From Apiospora phragmitis (taxonomy: Eukaryota > Ascomycota > Sordariomycetes > Amphisphaeriales > Apiosporaceae), in the NCBI GenBank assembly GCA_038363925.1, contig JAQQWL010000001.1:1364001-1428000 (forward strand): a stretch of 64,000 bases of DNA, read 5' to 3'. Positions within the stretch are counted from its first letter, which is position 1. Each line of letters opens with the position of its first letter. The notes under the pieces were generated by a model. It saw only the letters and a list, made by a program, of their open reading frames with translations, ran no database searches and had not been told where the DNA came from. Shown here in pieces: positions 48,103 to 61,804 of this stretch. Made by a program: the position numbers and the translations under genes.

Positions 48103-50376
48103 ATGTCTTTGTGGGGGAACATGCGCGGCTTCTTCCTTAGCGACGACGAACTTGGGAAGAAGGACGACGATCACAAGCATGCGCCTAGAAATGGCAGTTT
48201 GCGCCAACAAACCTGGGCTCCTGCTCGTGTGCCGCCGCGGCGATTCCTAAAGCGCATCCTTCTCGTCTTCGGCGCGGCCATCCTCACCTACCTATTTATA
48301 CACAACATACCGACCGACATTGGCCCAAGGCAGTCACTCCGTCCGTCATACGGCCAGACTGCCCCTCCAGGCTATCCAGTCCGTGGACGCCCTCCCCCTA
48401 ATGCGAGCCCGAAACAGACTACAGAGGAGGAAGCTTTGTCGCCCCACGAACCACCTCAGAGAACCTACAATGCGCCGCCAAAATTCCTCGAGTTGGCATC
48501 GACACTTCGTGCTATCAGTGCGACTCGTGGGTCATTGCTGGTAAACCGAAATGTGCTCTTTGCCGCGTCGAGCCTGAAGAGTGCTGCGTCGATTCTTCCA
48601 GTGGCTTGCCAGATGGGCACGGAATTAAGGAATTACGTCCATTTTGCACTAATGAGCCGAAACGGGATTTCTACAGAAGACCTGCTGAACCTGAATGGCA
48701 TTGATGAAAACTGCCACATCATAATACATGGTACTGTACCCAATACGTCTTGTAACTGTATGTTGAGCCTTAAAACCGCTAACCCCTATGCCAGATGCTC
48801 GTCCAGAACATGCCCAGATCTCGACTGACGACCGAATGGAATCCAGCGTCTTTCGAGCTTTCTGTAAGTCGCAAGCTTTGAAATGTCTACGTCTCGGCTA
48901 TCTAACAATGGCTTGCATAGATCACATCAACACATATATGCATCCTCAAGCTATCTTTATCGATGCTAGTGAGCAAGAGGAGCGCTTTTTTCGACAAGGT
49001 GCCAGAGCGCAAGCTAAGGCGTCTGGTAATACCCTCATCGAGTTGCCAATCGACTCTGCGAAGGACCTGATGTGGTTGACTAAGCTGGATAGCGCCTCGC
49101 TGCATAGTAAGAGATCCTGCTGTCCCTATTCGTGCCTATCTTGTGCTAAATTTCACTTAGTGTGGGATAAAATTCATATAGATATTCTGGTTCATGCTAT
49201 CCCAGGGGCATCAGGCAGCCTTATCAGGCTGCTGAGGTCCTTGGGCAGGGCTGATTTTGCCGCAGGTACAATCCCTCATCTGACCATCGAACTGCCACAT
49301 GATATCGACCCCCCTACGAAACGGTTCCTGGAGACTTTCAAGTGGCCACCAGCGCACGTTTACAACCCGAACAACGCGCGGTATCTGTCGCTCAGGCATC
49401 GGATACCATATCAGCGGATGACGGAAGAAGAAAGCTCGTTTCGTTTCCTCGAGTCATTCTGGCCAGCTGACCCTCACACGTCTCATATCCTGGTACTCTC
49501 CCCACAAGTCGAGCTCTCGCCCCAGTTCTTCCATTGTGAGTGATCGTCATTCCGGTTTGAGAGTTATCGTACTGATAAACATCCAGATTGCGATATTCTC
49601 TCATGGAGTATAGATACTCGACGGCTTCGAACGTGCAAAAATGGGGTGCCCGCATACTCGGCATCAGCCTAGAGCAGCCGCTGAAGATGATTGGGGGCAA
49701 CGACAAATTTGTTTCGCCTTCCAGTGGCGAAAAAGACGCGGACGATGACTCAACGTCATTCCTCTGGCAAGCGCCCACCAGCAGTGCGATGCTGTTCCTG
49801 GGCGAAAGGTGGATAGAACTGCACGACTTCGTCTCGAGAACTCTCGAAGCCCAACACAGCCTTGATCATACTCCGGCGCTCTTGTCGGAAAAGCTGGCTA
49901 GCACACAGCATCCATCTTGGCTAGAACACGCCTTGAGATTGTCGCGGCTGCGTGGATACTGGACGATATATCCGGGAGAGAAGGCCGCAAAGAATCTGGC
50001 GACTGTCCACGGAGAGTTGCATCATTTGCCTGAAGAGTATGCAGATGTGGAGCCGAAAGACCCGGCACTGTCTGACGATGCATCTGAGGCTGAAATCGAT
50101 GCGGCTATAGAGAAGTACAAAGGTGGAGTCGAAATCACCTTGGCGCCCCCTGTATCGCTGTTGCAAAGCTTACCACATGACGGTGTGCTATTCTCGTTTG
50201 CAAGTTTGCCATTGCTATCGTGGGACGGCCAGAGGACGGATGCCCAAGGTATAGACGCCCATGCTCTCGAATATTCTTCTATATTCAAAAAGGAGGTGGG
50301 GAAATGTGTAGGCAAGGCGACCGAAAAAGTAGTAGTCAGCCTTACGACAGAAGACCTGTTCTGCGAGACAGATTAG
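48103..50376 (+). CDS. Type II membrane protein, glycosyltransferase family 2-like (fungal)
   Basis: Exons: 48103-48730, 48795-48863, 48921-49106, 49161 to about 49539, and 49587-50376 (683 aa in this model). A single hydrophobic anchor near residues 46-66 (RILLVFGAAILTYLFI) follows a basic cytosolic start. A Pro-rich stem and a large lumenal domain come next. Landmarks are ILPVACQMGTELRNYVHFALMSR, HAIPGASGSLIRLLRSLGRADF, IPHLTIELPHDIDPPTKRFLE, VLSPQVELSPQFFH and FLWQAPTSSAMLFLGERWIELHDFV. I recall this layout from uncharacterised fungal proteins annotated as glycosyltransferase 2; substrate and pathway are unknown. The last intron is a problem: the strong donor GTGAGT at 49536 breaks frame, and the weaker GTGATC at 49540 keeps it. 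So either that donor is used or one base is missing near 49587. Confidence 0.65.
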
Positions 50377-50584
50377 GCGTGACATGGCAAAGCACATTGA
50401 CCAATGCAGTGTTTCTGCTTGGAGCTCCTTTGAGAGACTGGTAACGGGCGAGAGAACGTCGGGGGCGCTTACTTGGTGATTGACTTTATATACCCGGATT
50501 ATTGGGAGGGAATCCAAGCGTTTATTTCCGTCAAACTGAGGCCTTCGATTTTGGACTACGCTGTGACTGATTCAAGTAGAACCA

Positions 50585-51422
50585 TTATTCATCTACCTGA
50601 ACTTTGGTGATTATCAATAGAACTACACAAGTACCAATAATAGACAAGGCTACTAGTGACATGATCTGTAGAGTATTAGCAGCGTGGCCCCTTTTTGACT
50701 CGCCTATTCGTGAGTGAAAACTTACAGTCTGGGTGATCCATCCAGATTGCACAATAGCGGTCCTGTTCGCGTATTTGTTTACTGTTTCTGGAAGGTCGTC
50801 AACAGTCTGCAATAACCCGGGGCATGGAGGATGAATGTACGAACTCGTGTAGTTACCAAAGCCCACCATTAGACATGCGAAGGCAAGGATCCAGAAGATG
50901 ATGCCAAGCGGTTTCGCTATGCGCAACTCTAGGGCAGAAGGCTGCGAGCGCAGATGAAACGACACCACTATAGCCACTGATAGGATGGCCATGTAGATGG
51001 AAAGCCGGAGGTAGGACAAGAAAGCTTTGGGGCGAGGGTCAGCAACTTGTCGATTTGCGAGTCAGTGGCACTGGAATTCAATTGGGAATATACGTACTTC
51101 TCTCGTTAGCGCAGTGATCTCGTGCATCGCTGCTCTCGTTCTCCAGAAGCAAGGGACCTAGGAACGGCCAGGACCAGAAAGGGTTTTCACTCGGTCTAGA
51201 AGATGTGGTAGGTAGGTGTGAGCCTCTCTCTATCTACGGCCTCGAGATGGCGCATGGGACGTTATATCAATCAATAAATGGACGGACGTACACAAGATCT
51301 CGGGGGTACTCGATAGGCTTCCCTAGTTTCGATGGTGAGAGTGCACCACCACAGCATCGAGAGGGACGTGACGTCGTGCCATCCTCATCTGCATTGCCGT
51401 CCTGCCACGAAACGCGTTGCAT
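50585..51422 (-). CDS. DUF202 (YidH-like) three-helix membrane protein
   Basis: Exons: 51422-51292, 51195-51098, 51024-50726 and 50665-50585 (202 aa). The signature block LLLENESSDARDHCANERTFLSYLRLS followed by three hydrophobic helices (IYMAILSVAIVVSFHL, GIIFWILAFACLMVGFGNY, IMSLVALSIIGTCVVLLII) identifies the DUF202 family. The family is common in fungi; its function is not established. Within exon 3 a 57-nt stop-free segment (50844-50788, donor GTTCGT) interrupts the conserved GNYxKTVNKY motif and is probably another intron. Removing it gives 183 aa. The 60-nt intron at 50725-50666 is stop-free and in phase too. It is divergent from the MATE gene. Confidence 0.86.
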
Positions 51423-52385
51423 CGTCTTTTCAAACAAACTGGAAGGAAAACCCGACCGAGTTTTTCTCCTTCTTCTTGAGAGTGCGTAGCAGGAAATATA
51501 GCAGGCGGGAAAACGAGAGAGAGAAAAAAAGAGAAACGACAAAGCCAAGACGAATGTCAATTGGAAATAAGACGACACGACACGCTGTTCAAGGGCGAGC
51601 CGATGTCAGGATCTCGAGGCTTTGTACAAATGTGGAAGGCCGCGAGTGGTTCAAGAACGGCACGGCAGCGTCCAGTAAAACGCGGGGCCAGGACAGGCAG
51701 GCGACAGGGAAGCGCACCGACGCTGCTGTGGCGCCCAATCCCCTCACTCCATGCCGCAGCTAACCAAAACACCATCCCGACAGGCTATTTCCCTCCAGCA
51801 CCAAGCCGAATCTCACCACCCCCTCCGAGTCCGGAAGGGACTTTGCCTGCACACGCTAACTGGCAACACGCGGTATGCATCATGAACAACGTGAAACAGC
51901 CAGCCAGTAGCGGTGAGCTCTTGAGGCATTGATCTTGGCTAGCACTGCAGTCTGCAGCCTCCGACAGCAAACCACCCATTGAAGAGGTTAGGTTTGGTGG
52001 GGCGTTGGCCTGCTGGGAGATCCCCAGGTGCAGATGCCGCCGAACTAAGCCGTATATCGTCAATGGCGGAGGGTTGTCCTACACAAGGTAGGTATGTGTA
52101 TCATGCATCGAGGTATATAATAATCAGACCAGGCTTACTGCAGATATGTGAGGAGTCATACCAGTTCCTTCTCTTCGTTCATCTCTGATTTTCTTGTGCA
52201 TCTACTTCGTTCGTCCTGTCTAGCAAGCCCTGGAACGCTAGAATCTTCCTTACTTTCGCCTGACGATATTGCAGCTGGGAATTACTTTGGCCCCGCAGGT
52301 TTACACGGGATTGTCGCGTCACTTGGGCTGCTGTTCCTCCCAGCTGCGAACGAACAGAGTTCGTCCAAACAGAGAGAAAAGGAGA
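51423..52385. promoter_or_regulatory. Divergent spacer DUF202 gene/MATE transporter
   Basis: 963 bp between start codons, with AAGGTAGGT near 52085-52093 and purine-rich stretches at 51500-51545. The segment 52140-52385 is open in frame with the MATE protein, but homologous sequence starts after the ATG at 52386. No other gene. Confidence 0.4.
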
Positions 52386-54661
52386 ATGTCAAATCCGAGA
52401 CCGACGAATTCCCACGGGAGAGGAGATGGGAGGCGAGAAGATCCTGCCGAAGCCGTTGCATCGTCCTGGACCCCCTCTTTCCGAGCCGCATCTCCACTTG
52501 CCCATGAAATTCTGGCGCATGATCTGGCCGAAGACCGCGAGGCCGGCATAGTCGCCGAGCAGTCAGGCTCTAACGACTCGGAAGATGTCGGAGCCAACCC
52601 ACCAACTCTATACCGGCAACCCGCCGGCATGACATATGGCGATCGTCGGCCGGTTATGCTGCCGGAGCCGGTGGACGGGCCGGTACTTACCAGGATCGAG
52701 AAGAAGCAGTCCCGAAACGAAGAACAGGCTCTTCTGAGAGACAACCATCTTCTAGGACCGGATCATCCACCGGATGAGAACCCCGGTCTGTTCACTCGTG
52801 TCTATCAACGCCTTTTCAGCGACACACAACCTCGAGCACGGGTGGCGGAGCAGCAGGCATCGGGGTTCCCAGGAGTAGGGCCGTCCGAGACCTCGCCGCT
52901 TTTGACAGGAAGTACCACTCCTGGACAGGATCCCAGTGGTGGGCATTTCAACGAGCAATGGGAAATTGCTGTGGCATCGGGTAAGATACACACTACGTGG
53001 CAGAGGGAAGCCAAGACGATTACGCTCTATTCTCTCCCTTTGATTGTCACATTCGTTTTGCAGTATAGTATCACCATATCGGGCATCTTTAGCGTAGGAC
53101 ACATCGGAAAGATTGAGCTTGGTGCAGTGAGCCGTAAGCATGATGTCCCTCATCCCCCTATCAGTGTGCAGTCGCTGACAACGTTTATAGTTGCTACCAT
53201 GACGTCGAACATTACCGTGAGTAACATTGCGAACTATGCCTCAATCTTCCAGGGAGAAAAATATAGACCTTTTAGGAATAAATGCCTTTATGGAGCCTAG
53301 CTGCTGACTCTCAATACTGCAGTGCTATGCCCCTTTCCAGGGTCTTACGACAAGCCTGGATACGCTCTGCAGTCAGGCCTACGGATCCGGACACAAGCAT
53401 CTAATCGGTCTTCAGTTCCAACGGATGATCTACTTCTTGTGGGCGCTCACGCTACCCGTTGCTGTCGTCTGGTTCTTCGCCGAGGATATCCTGCTCCTAA
53501 TCATTCCCGACCCACGCTCTGCCGAGCTGGCTGGATTATATCTCCGAATTACGATTGCGGGCATACCTGGGTTCTGTGCGCTCGAATGCGGAAAGCGTTT
53601 CGTCCAATCTCAGGGGCTTTTCCACGTAACCACCTACGTGCTGGTCATCGCAGCGCCTCTCAATGTCTTGATGCAATGGCTGTTTGTGTGGAAGTTTGAC
53701 TGGGGGTTCAAAGGAGCACCCATTGCTGTTGTGGTCACCCAGAACTTGATGCCGGTGCTCCTATTTCTATACGTCAGATTCGGTGCTGGAATGCAGTGCT
53801 GGGGCGGATTTAGCAAACGAGCTTTGACAAATTGGGGTTAGTTTATGCTCCTTCTTCACGGACACACCATGCCGGTTGAGCTGACCACAGTCGCGTGCTG
53901 TAGGGCCTATGATCAAGCTGGCTCTGCCTGGTATGATCATGGTTCTGGCGGAATGGTTTGCTTTTGAAATCCTGACTCTGGCCAGCAGCCAGTTCGGTAC
54001 GTCGTACCTGGCTGCGCAAAGTTGCCTGATGACTTTGACTTCGACCACCTTCCAGGTACCATTCCCCTTGTCCATCGCTGCCTCGACTCGCCTCGCCAAT
54101 CTTATTGGAGCCAAATTGGTCGATGCCGCCAAAACCTCGGCCAAGGTGGCTTTCTTCGGTGCCCTTTTGGTCGCGCTCTTCAACGTGACCCTGCTGTCGA
54201 GCCTTCGATACAAGATCCCTCTGCTATTCACCTCGGATCAAGAGGTCATTGAACTGGTGGCGACCATCATGCCACTCGTGGCTATCATGCAGCTCTTCGA
54301 CGGCATGGCCGCTATGGCCCATGGCCTGCTGCGAGGTATCGGCCGTCAGCATTTCGGGGGCTACGCCAACCTGCTGTCTTACTACCTGGTAGCGCTGCCG
54401 ATTTCGTTTGGTTTAGCATTCGGGCTAGACTGGCGTTTGGAGGGACTCTGGATTGGAGTCACGATCGGACTTATCATGTAAGTGCCTGTGCTAAGTGCCT
54501 GTGCTACTGGTTCATTGCTATAGTTTTTTCTTTGATATATATAGCAAGGAACATGCTAACCTGATCATAACAGCGTGGCCACTGTCGAGTATTGGTATAT
54601 CTGGAGAAGCGATTGGGACCAATCCGTTCGCGAGGCCGAGGACCGAAACGCCAGTGCTTAG
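52386..54661 (+). CDS. MATE-family multidrug/toxin efflux transporter
   Basis: Five exons: 52386-53133, 53191-53216 (26-nt microexon, LATMTSNIT region), 53323-53836, 53904-54477 and 54574-54661, exactly 650 codons (649 aa). About 190 N-terminal residues are polar and cytosolic, and include SPLL, a dileucine-like vacuolar sorting motif. Twelve membrane helices follow, with typical fungal MATE motifs: VSLATMTSNITCYAPFQGL with SLDTLCSQAYGSG, IAGIPGFCALECGKRFVQSQG, and SIAASTRLANLIGA. MATE proteins export organic cations and other compounds in exchange for H+ or Na+; fungal members include yeast Erc1. Substrate cannot be read from sequence. The last intron begins with a 13-bp tandem duplication that copies most of its 5' splice site. 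Confidence 0.95.
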
Positions 54662-55485
54662 AATGGGCGGCGAGGCCTTTGTCAGTCATGATGACGCAGG
54701 AGGTAGGGTCGGAACGTTATTTTATTTGAGTAATGAAGTGCTACCTAGGATGGTGGTATAGGAGGGGCATCAACCTAGCATCTTACGTTTTGGATACATA
54801 AGCGAGCGCGGAGCGATTCACGATGGCCACATTATTGAATTCAGTTACACTGCTTGATTATGCCTACCCGCTTAGTTAATCCTCTCAGTAAATCCAGACG
54901 TCAGAACTGGCGCACAATATGCCGCTTCAGCGTGACTATGGTTGAGACTCGGGGAGTCCGGGGCATAGGAACGGGGATTCATAGCAACGGGAATCGGGCA
55001 TCGGAACCCGAGTTTGGTGTGAAGGCCCCACTTGAGCCGATGGCGGTACCAACAGCAGGAGCACTTTAGGTGGTAACATTTTACCTAATGTTAAGGAGTA
55101 ACAACAATTCGCGGCAGTAACCGGTGCTGTACGGTGTATACCACAAGTACTGTAAGGAGGGTCCAGTGGAGAGTAATCGACCTAAATAGACCCAAATAGA
55201 CCGTGGCAGGACCTCCTCGCTACTTGCCTCCCCCTGAAATTACCTAGAAGATGCTCATGTCAATGCTTGGCGGGGTCCTCTCCAAATTGAATTGCCCATT
55301 CATTGCCCCTCGCTGCTGCGATTCATGGGCGGGTCGGGTTAGTTTTAGTGTCGACGTTATTCACCGATTGACAATAAATTGCCGGAGCACATCTCGACCA
55401 GACATCAGACGAACTTCAAGTTGCGTTACTCTTGATTACCTACTGATAGTTTTGATCTTCATTTCTTTCGCCGGGACCAGTCAAA
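54662..55485. other. Spacer MATE gene/IDI1
   Basis: 824 bp between two plus-strand genes. It contains a near-repeat CTAAATAGACC/CCAAATAGACC at about 55182-55202 and TTAGGTGGTAACATTTTACCTAA (55068-55090), a short imperfect inverted repeat. No gene. Confidence 0.45.
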
Positions 55486-56437
<952 letters not shown>

Positions 56438-58458
56438 GAAGCACGCACGTCTTACCTCACATAATGCTGTGTAGCAATCACGGTTGGCAGGGCTGGATGT
56501 TGCATTGGCTCAATAGGGGCCAACACAACATGCAATGACAGAAGGTGGGGTCCCAACAAGAACGGGGGGACGTGGAGTTGCTTTTTTTGGTTGTGACTTG
56601 GTTTGAACAGCAGCCATGCTTTCTTTTTCTTTCCTCCAAGATATCCGATTCTCATATAAACTCGGGCGAGGAGTCGCCCTTTCCTGGGGAGCGCACCGGC
56701 ATAAATCTAATCCTCAATTTCCTCCCTTGGCAGAACTTACTTTTTGTCTGTGTCTGGCAGCCTGTGGCCCCGTCAGCCCGACGAACTGGAGTGACCCTCG
56801 GCACATTGGGACGCCAACATGACAGGCTTATCCAGGAGCTCGGCATGGAATGTGCACTATCAAGCTCCCAAACAATCAAGCCGGTAGCGCGATAAGGCGA
56901 CGAAAACCGAAGCTTTCCCCAAAATCCTGATGGTGTAGGCCAACGGGAGACAGCAAGGCGGGCATCAGCTGATCCGACTACATGCAGTTTGCATACTGGG
57001 CGACCAGCTTGATGCCGGCCATTGGCTACTCTCACCTTGATATGTACCACATTAGTTGAGCTCTATCAACCCCACTCTCGGCGATCACTACCAGCTGCGA
57101 GTAGGCCTAGCTGCAGAACCGAATACATCCCCGCCACGCAAACTGAACACCCCATCGCTTAACCCCCAAGCAGCCAAGCCGAGCAATGATACTCATCTAC
57201 CGCATCAGTCGAGAGGCGGACACTCGCCCTGTCCCCACAGCCAATGATAAGCTTGGCAGTATGTAAAACGCATCATAATTACTCTCTTGTTGTCTCCCGG
57301 ATGACCCAATGACTGGCGGGCTCAATGAGACAAGGAGAGTCCCGAGCCGCCGTGTCCGATGTACATGCCTCTCTGTACGTATGTGCCAGTGTACAACGTA
57401 TCGGGTCACAGCCTACCGTCTTACACGATGCCGCATCCTCCGCCTTCGCCCATACACAACACAATGAAACTGTGATGTAGGCTTGCTGCAGCCATCCCAC
57501 GCGGGCCATCTTTTGAGTGAAAGCATCCTTGTTAACTCAACAGACCTTGGGCTTTGTCTCTCTTCCGGCGTTAAAGAACCCCCCATACGCCACTTTAGAG
57601 GCTCTTCTCTGGTTCCCCTCTTCTTCATCCACTGGAAATAGTCAACAGCTGCTTGTTTGCTAATCTATCCGGTTGCGATACACGACTGACTTTCAAGGCT
57701 GCCAGGAGATACAAGAAAATATTATACTTGGGATTGCTCTTGCAATATACCTTGGTACTAACCCCATTCTATCAGGGTGTACTGTAGATATATTCCCAAG
57801 ACGCTCTTGGGCCTTTTCCTGTTGCTACTTGCATAACCTGAACTGTTCTCATTACCTCTCTTCCACTCCTCTTCATCCTCGACCCTGCTGTTGTCTGTTA
57901 CCTTGCGTGCCCGTATAAGCAGACCATCATCTACGTACCTCACCTTATACTACAAGTTCGCATCTCGTCTGCCAGAGACTTCCACCCTTCACGTATAGTT
58001 ATCAGACGTGACGGCCGAATTTTACAACATTGGCTATTCTCTCCAGCTTCCCTATCAAACCCAACCTCTTACCCGCTTGATACATTAAGTCTTAGAGACC
58101 CCTCCTCTGCTATCACACGGATATTCCCTAGAGGCTCACCCCGTCAAACACAAGATTGATGTCTGTTGACTTACGAAAAAGCCTTCACTGCCTGCGCCAC
58201 CCGTCCCGATTCATGCCCGTCTCGAGAAGCCAGCTCTCTCGAGTCCACACGGGTGATAGTATACAGAATATATCAAGTACATCAAGTAGTAAACCGAGTA
58301 AGTCACTTATCGAGTGAGGGTCAGGATACCTTTGCGAGTATCCCTACTTTCTTCTCTGTATTATATCAGGCTAACACGACGAGGATCAGATAATAATCAA
58401 GTTTGAACAATTCAGAAGCACCAATACCCACAAGTGACCCAGAAAGTATAACGAAATC
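56438..58458. other. Spacer IDI1/GNAT gene
   Basis: 2.0 kb with no recognised gene. The right part (57640-58450) is pyrimidine-rich and may be promoter and leader of the GNAT gene. Short frames only. Confidence 0.45.
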
Positions 58459-60083
58459 ATGGCGCACTTGAAACACAATAACAGTACCAGCAATTCCACC
58501 ATGACCACTACCACCACTACCGCCACCATCACTCCCAACAATACCCCCGCTAACAGCACCGTCATCGAGCTCAACCGACAGCCAGTCGTCCCGGTCCAAC
58601 AGCGGTCTCTCGTCCCCGAGAAGTGGGGCGACCAGGTCCGCGCCATTGGCATCGCCGAGTACAAGGAGGCCGCCCTCTCGTTGGCGCAGGCCTTCTCCTC
58701 CGACGACCTGGCCCGGTACCTGGTCGACGCCGAAGGGGGCGGAAGCGGCGACGGCGACGAGACCCTCAAGTGGCGCCTCCATGTCGACATTATGAATTAC
58801 ATTGTCGCGGCGCACTGCTACAGCGGCGTGGTGACCACCATTGGGGCGGATTATGACGGGGTTGCTTTGTGGTGAGTAGAAACCGCTCTTCCCTTGCTTC
58901 TTTTACCTTTTCATTTCTATATTCTTTGTATGCAGAAAAAGATGTCCGCCTCTTTTGAGTCTGTGTTTCTCTAGTGTAGAGATGGTATGAGATAATGAGA
59001 TTATGGGTAAATCTAAGCACCCCCTATTCATTCCGTCGAAGCCTATCCCCCCCACCCTGTCAAATATTCGCCAGTACCCATCTGCGTCTCACCCCTTTCA
59101 CACGCCCTTTTCTTTTTCGTTATTAGTGTCACTTGCTATGATAATCAACGAAAGAAAACCTGCTGTTAAGCCCATGGTCTCTTCCCCTCGCTGCTTACTT
59201 ACAACACACACATATGCCTCCATCTACACTATATATAGCCGCACTCTACTTTAGTTGGGGATTGCATGAAGTGCGTATGTACTTCAGTTACTTTGGTACA
59301 CTTTGGCTGACATCGCCTTCTTCCCCGGCGAAAAAACAGGCTGCCTCCCGGCGGGACCATGGACGACTGGTGGACGACGCTGCGCAGCGGCATGTGGCGC
59401 CTCTACTGGCAGCTTTCGCCCGAGGGCCGCCGCCGCTACTACGGCGAGCTGCTGCCCCTGCTGCACGACACCAAGCACGACATCATGGGCGACCGCGACG
59501 ACGACTGCTACTACCTCGTCTACCTGGGCACCAAGCCCAGCGGGCGCGGCCGGGGCTACGCAGCGAAGCTGATTGAGGATATGGCTGTGAAGGTGAGTAG
59601 TTCTCCTTCCTTTTCCTTCTTCCTTCCCTGTTTAGGCACTTTACTTTATCGCCCCCTCCCTCCCCCCTGACCTCCTCTGACGCCCAAAAACCCACTATAT
59701 AGGCCGATGCCGAGAACCGAGCCATGTATCTCGAGTCCAGCTCGCTCAAGAACAATGCTTACTATGCCAAATTCGGCTTCGAGGTCAAGAAGGACATCTA
59801 CATGGGCATGGACGAGTCGTGGTCGCCCTCGGACGAGACCACGCCGCCCCCGCCCGTCCGCATGTCCATCATGGTCCGCGAGCCTCAGCCGCAGCCGCAG
59901 CAGCATTCTTCTTCTCTTATTGCTCATCATGTCCCGTCGTCGCCGTCGGCATCGACCGGCACCAACAACAAGCAGCAGCTGAAGTCGGGCATCATGGCAG
60001 CCGCCGCGGCATCTGGTCATCACCACCATCACATTAACAAACAGATTGTCTGCGGTGGTGGGTTGACCCAGAGAGTGCAGTGA
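58459..60083 (+). CDS. GNAT-family N-acetyltransferase
   Basis: Three exons: 58459-58871, 59340-59592 and 59703-60083, 349 codons (348 aa). The first intron is long for this window (468 nt). The N-terminal 40 residues are Asn/Thr-rich. The catalytic domain shows the acetyl-CoA binding motif A (YYLVYLGTKPSGRGRGYAAKLIEDMA, with the RxxGxG/A core GRGRGYA). Motif B follows (AMYLESSSLKNNAYYAKFGFEVKKD). The C-terminal extension is low-complexity with a five-His run and Gln/Ser-rich stretches. Substrate is unknown. In fungi such single-domain GNATs with GxxxPPG before the fold are numerous; this one has LPPGGTMDDWW at the second exon. It is convergent with RFA2. Confidence 0.92.
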
Positions 60084-60810
60084 TAAAGACGATGCTGTGC
60101 GGTATCGCCGCTGCTCGAAGCCCATCCGGGAACAGGGGGCGGGCAGTCTTTATGCTCAGATTGTTAATGAACTCACGATTTCAGTTTTGTCAAATGGGGC
60201 AGCTATGGTAGGTTACTAAATACTTTTCTTGCTTGCCTTTTCAAATCCATAAGGTATTGCAGCTAACCAGTTGGTTGCAGCTTGTTCTTCTCTTCGCACA
60301 CTCGCTCTACCACTTGCTCGATAATGAGCTTTTATGACTGATGACATGTTTCGTTCCTGGGTTTTTGGAAATCTTGACTTTCTTGGGTACTTGGGCAAAT
60401 TGTAGGTGGATAAAGAGGGGATGCAGCACCTGGCTTCGCGTCTTATCAGATTGTTACTTGCCGAAGCAGCTGCGTAGGATTTGCCAGTCTTTACCTAACG
60501 ACGAGAAGGAAGAATAGGCTCTGAATGTGGTGCTCGTATATGAGGTATCATTAGTCAATTATTTCATATCTAGTCAGCTACTATGCCAACGCCACTCCTT
60601 ATTCGAGTCTCTACCGCCCATCTGCTTGATGTGGCCTTCTCTGAGCCGCTGTGTTGCAGGGAGTGTCTTCGTCGTGGGGCCAAATCAACCCCTTACTGCG
60701 ACACGGAATGATGAATATGTGAAGCGACCATACAGTCCCCCTTTGCATGGTTCAGTTGTTCTTCTCCCATGCCCCTTTTCTTATGTCTATTTCATATCTC
60801 CGTCGACAGA
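60084..60810. other. Convergent 3' spacer GNAT gene/RFA2
   Basis: 727 bp with presumed 3'UTRs. Frames at 60527-60817 have no supporting features. Confidence 0.5.
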
Positions 60811-61804
60811 TCAGTAGTCCAGAATAGCAAACGTTTCGTCGTCGATCGTTGTGTAGGTGACGCCAGCACTAGTAAGCTCTTCACCGCACTTCAGGGCCTC
60901 CCCAACGCTCATCTTCATCGCCTGGGCGATAAGGTTGGCGTGGACACCTTCGTTGCCACCCTCGGCGTTTGTCAGCCACTGATAGACCTGCCTTGCCCTG
61001 GCCGAAACCGTGCGCAGCCCGTCGTTCATGGGCACGTCGCCGCCGCCCGCTCCGTAGCCGCCGTCGACGAACATGCTGTCGTTGCCGCCGCCGTTTGCAC
61101 CACCACCAGCGCCGTCGCCGCCGCCGGGGGCGCCCTTGGTGAAGAAGAGGTGGCAGTAGGTGGCCTCGAGCAGGTGGTACTGGACCTCGTTGTAGTCGGT
61201 GACGGGCTTGATGACGTGGGCGCCGACGTGGCGCTTGTTGTTGAAGCTCTTGAGGCGGCCCCAGACGCGGACGTACGAGTCGAGGGCGAAGGCCTGCTTC
61301 GACGTGTCGTCCTGCTTGTCGGCGTCGAGCCACTGCTTGACCTCGATGACGCTGGTGCCGTCGTCGAGGCGGAATGTCACGTTGGTCGTCTGGGGCGAGA
61401 TAGCGCGCACCATGCCGACGAAGGTCACCTGGGTCACCTCGAGGCCGTCGATGCGGAAGGGGGCGTCGGGGTAGGCCTGATCGGCCTCGATCACTTGCTT
61501 GATGGTGACGGGGCGTAGGGTGTCATCGCCGTAGCCCTGCGTTGACGAAGTGAAAGCGTTAGATGGTGCGATTTGGGGAGAATATTTGGCTTGCATCTTT
61601 GGGGTAGCATACCTTGCCTGCACCGCTCTGACTGCCGCCCTGGGAGCCGCCGTAGACGAAGCCTCCGGCATCGTCGCCACCGCCTGCATTGTAGGATGTG
61701 CGGGAGTAGCCGCCGCCATATGAGTCTGTTGGCACGATAAGTAAGGAATTCGGGCCCTGTTATGCAATATCTTCGTAGAGAAAGCAAGGCGACTTACCAC
61801 CCAT
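60811..61804 (-). CDS. RFA2: Replication protein A 32-kDa subunit
   Basis: Middle subunit of the trimeric ssDNA-binding RPA complex in replication, repair and checkpoint signalling. Exons: 61804-61798 (7 nt, MG plus one base), 61725-61613 and 61536-60811, 282 codons (281 aa). The N-terminus is Gly/Ser/Tyr-rich (the phosphorylated region of Rfa2). The OB fold runs roughly from residue 45 to 180 (TLRPVTIKQV, VTFVGMVRAISPQTTNVTFRLDDGTSVIEVKQW, YVRVWGRLKSFNNKRHVGAHVIKPV). A Gly-rich linker follows, then the winged helix (GVHANLIAQAMKMSVGEALKCGEELTSAGVTYTTIDDETF). The 7-nt first coding exon is supported by a perfect GTAAGT donor and restores the frame. A MluI cell-cycle box lies about 105 bp upstream. 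Confidence 0.95.

Noticed and set aside
60769..61518. 249-aa plus-strand frame
   Set aside because: Antisense of RFA2 exon 3; Val/Ala/Gly repeats mirror GC-rich codons.
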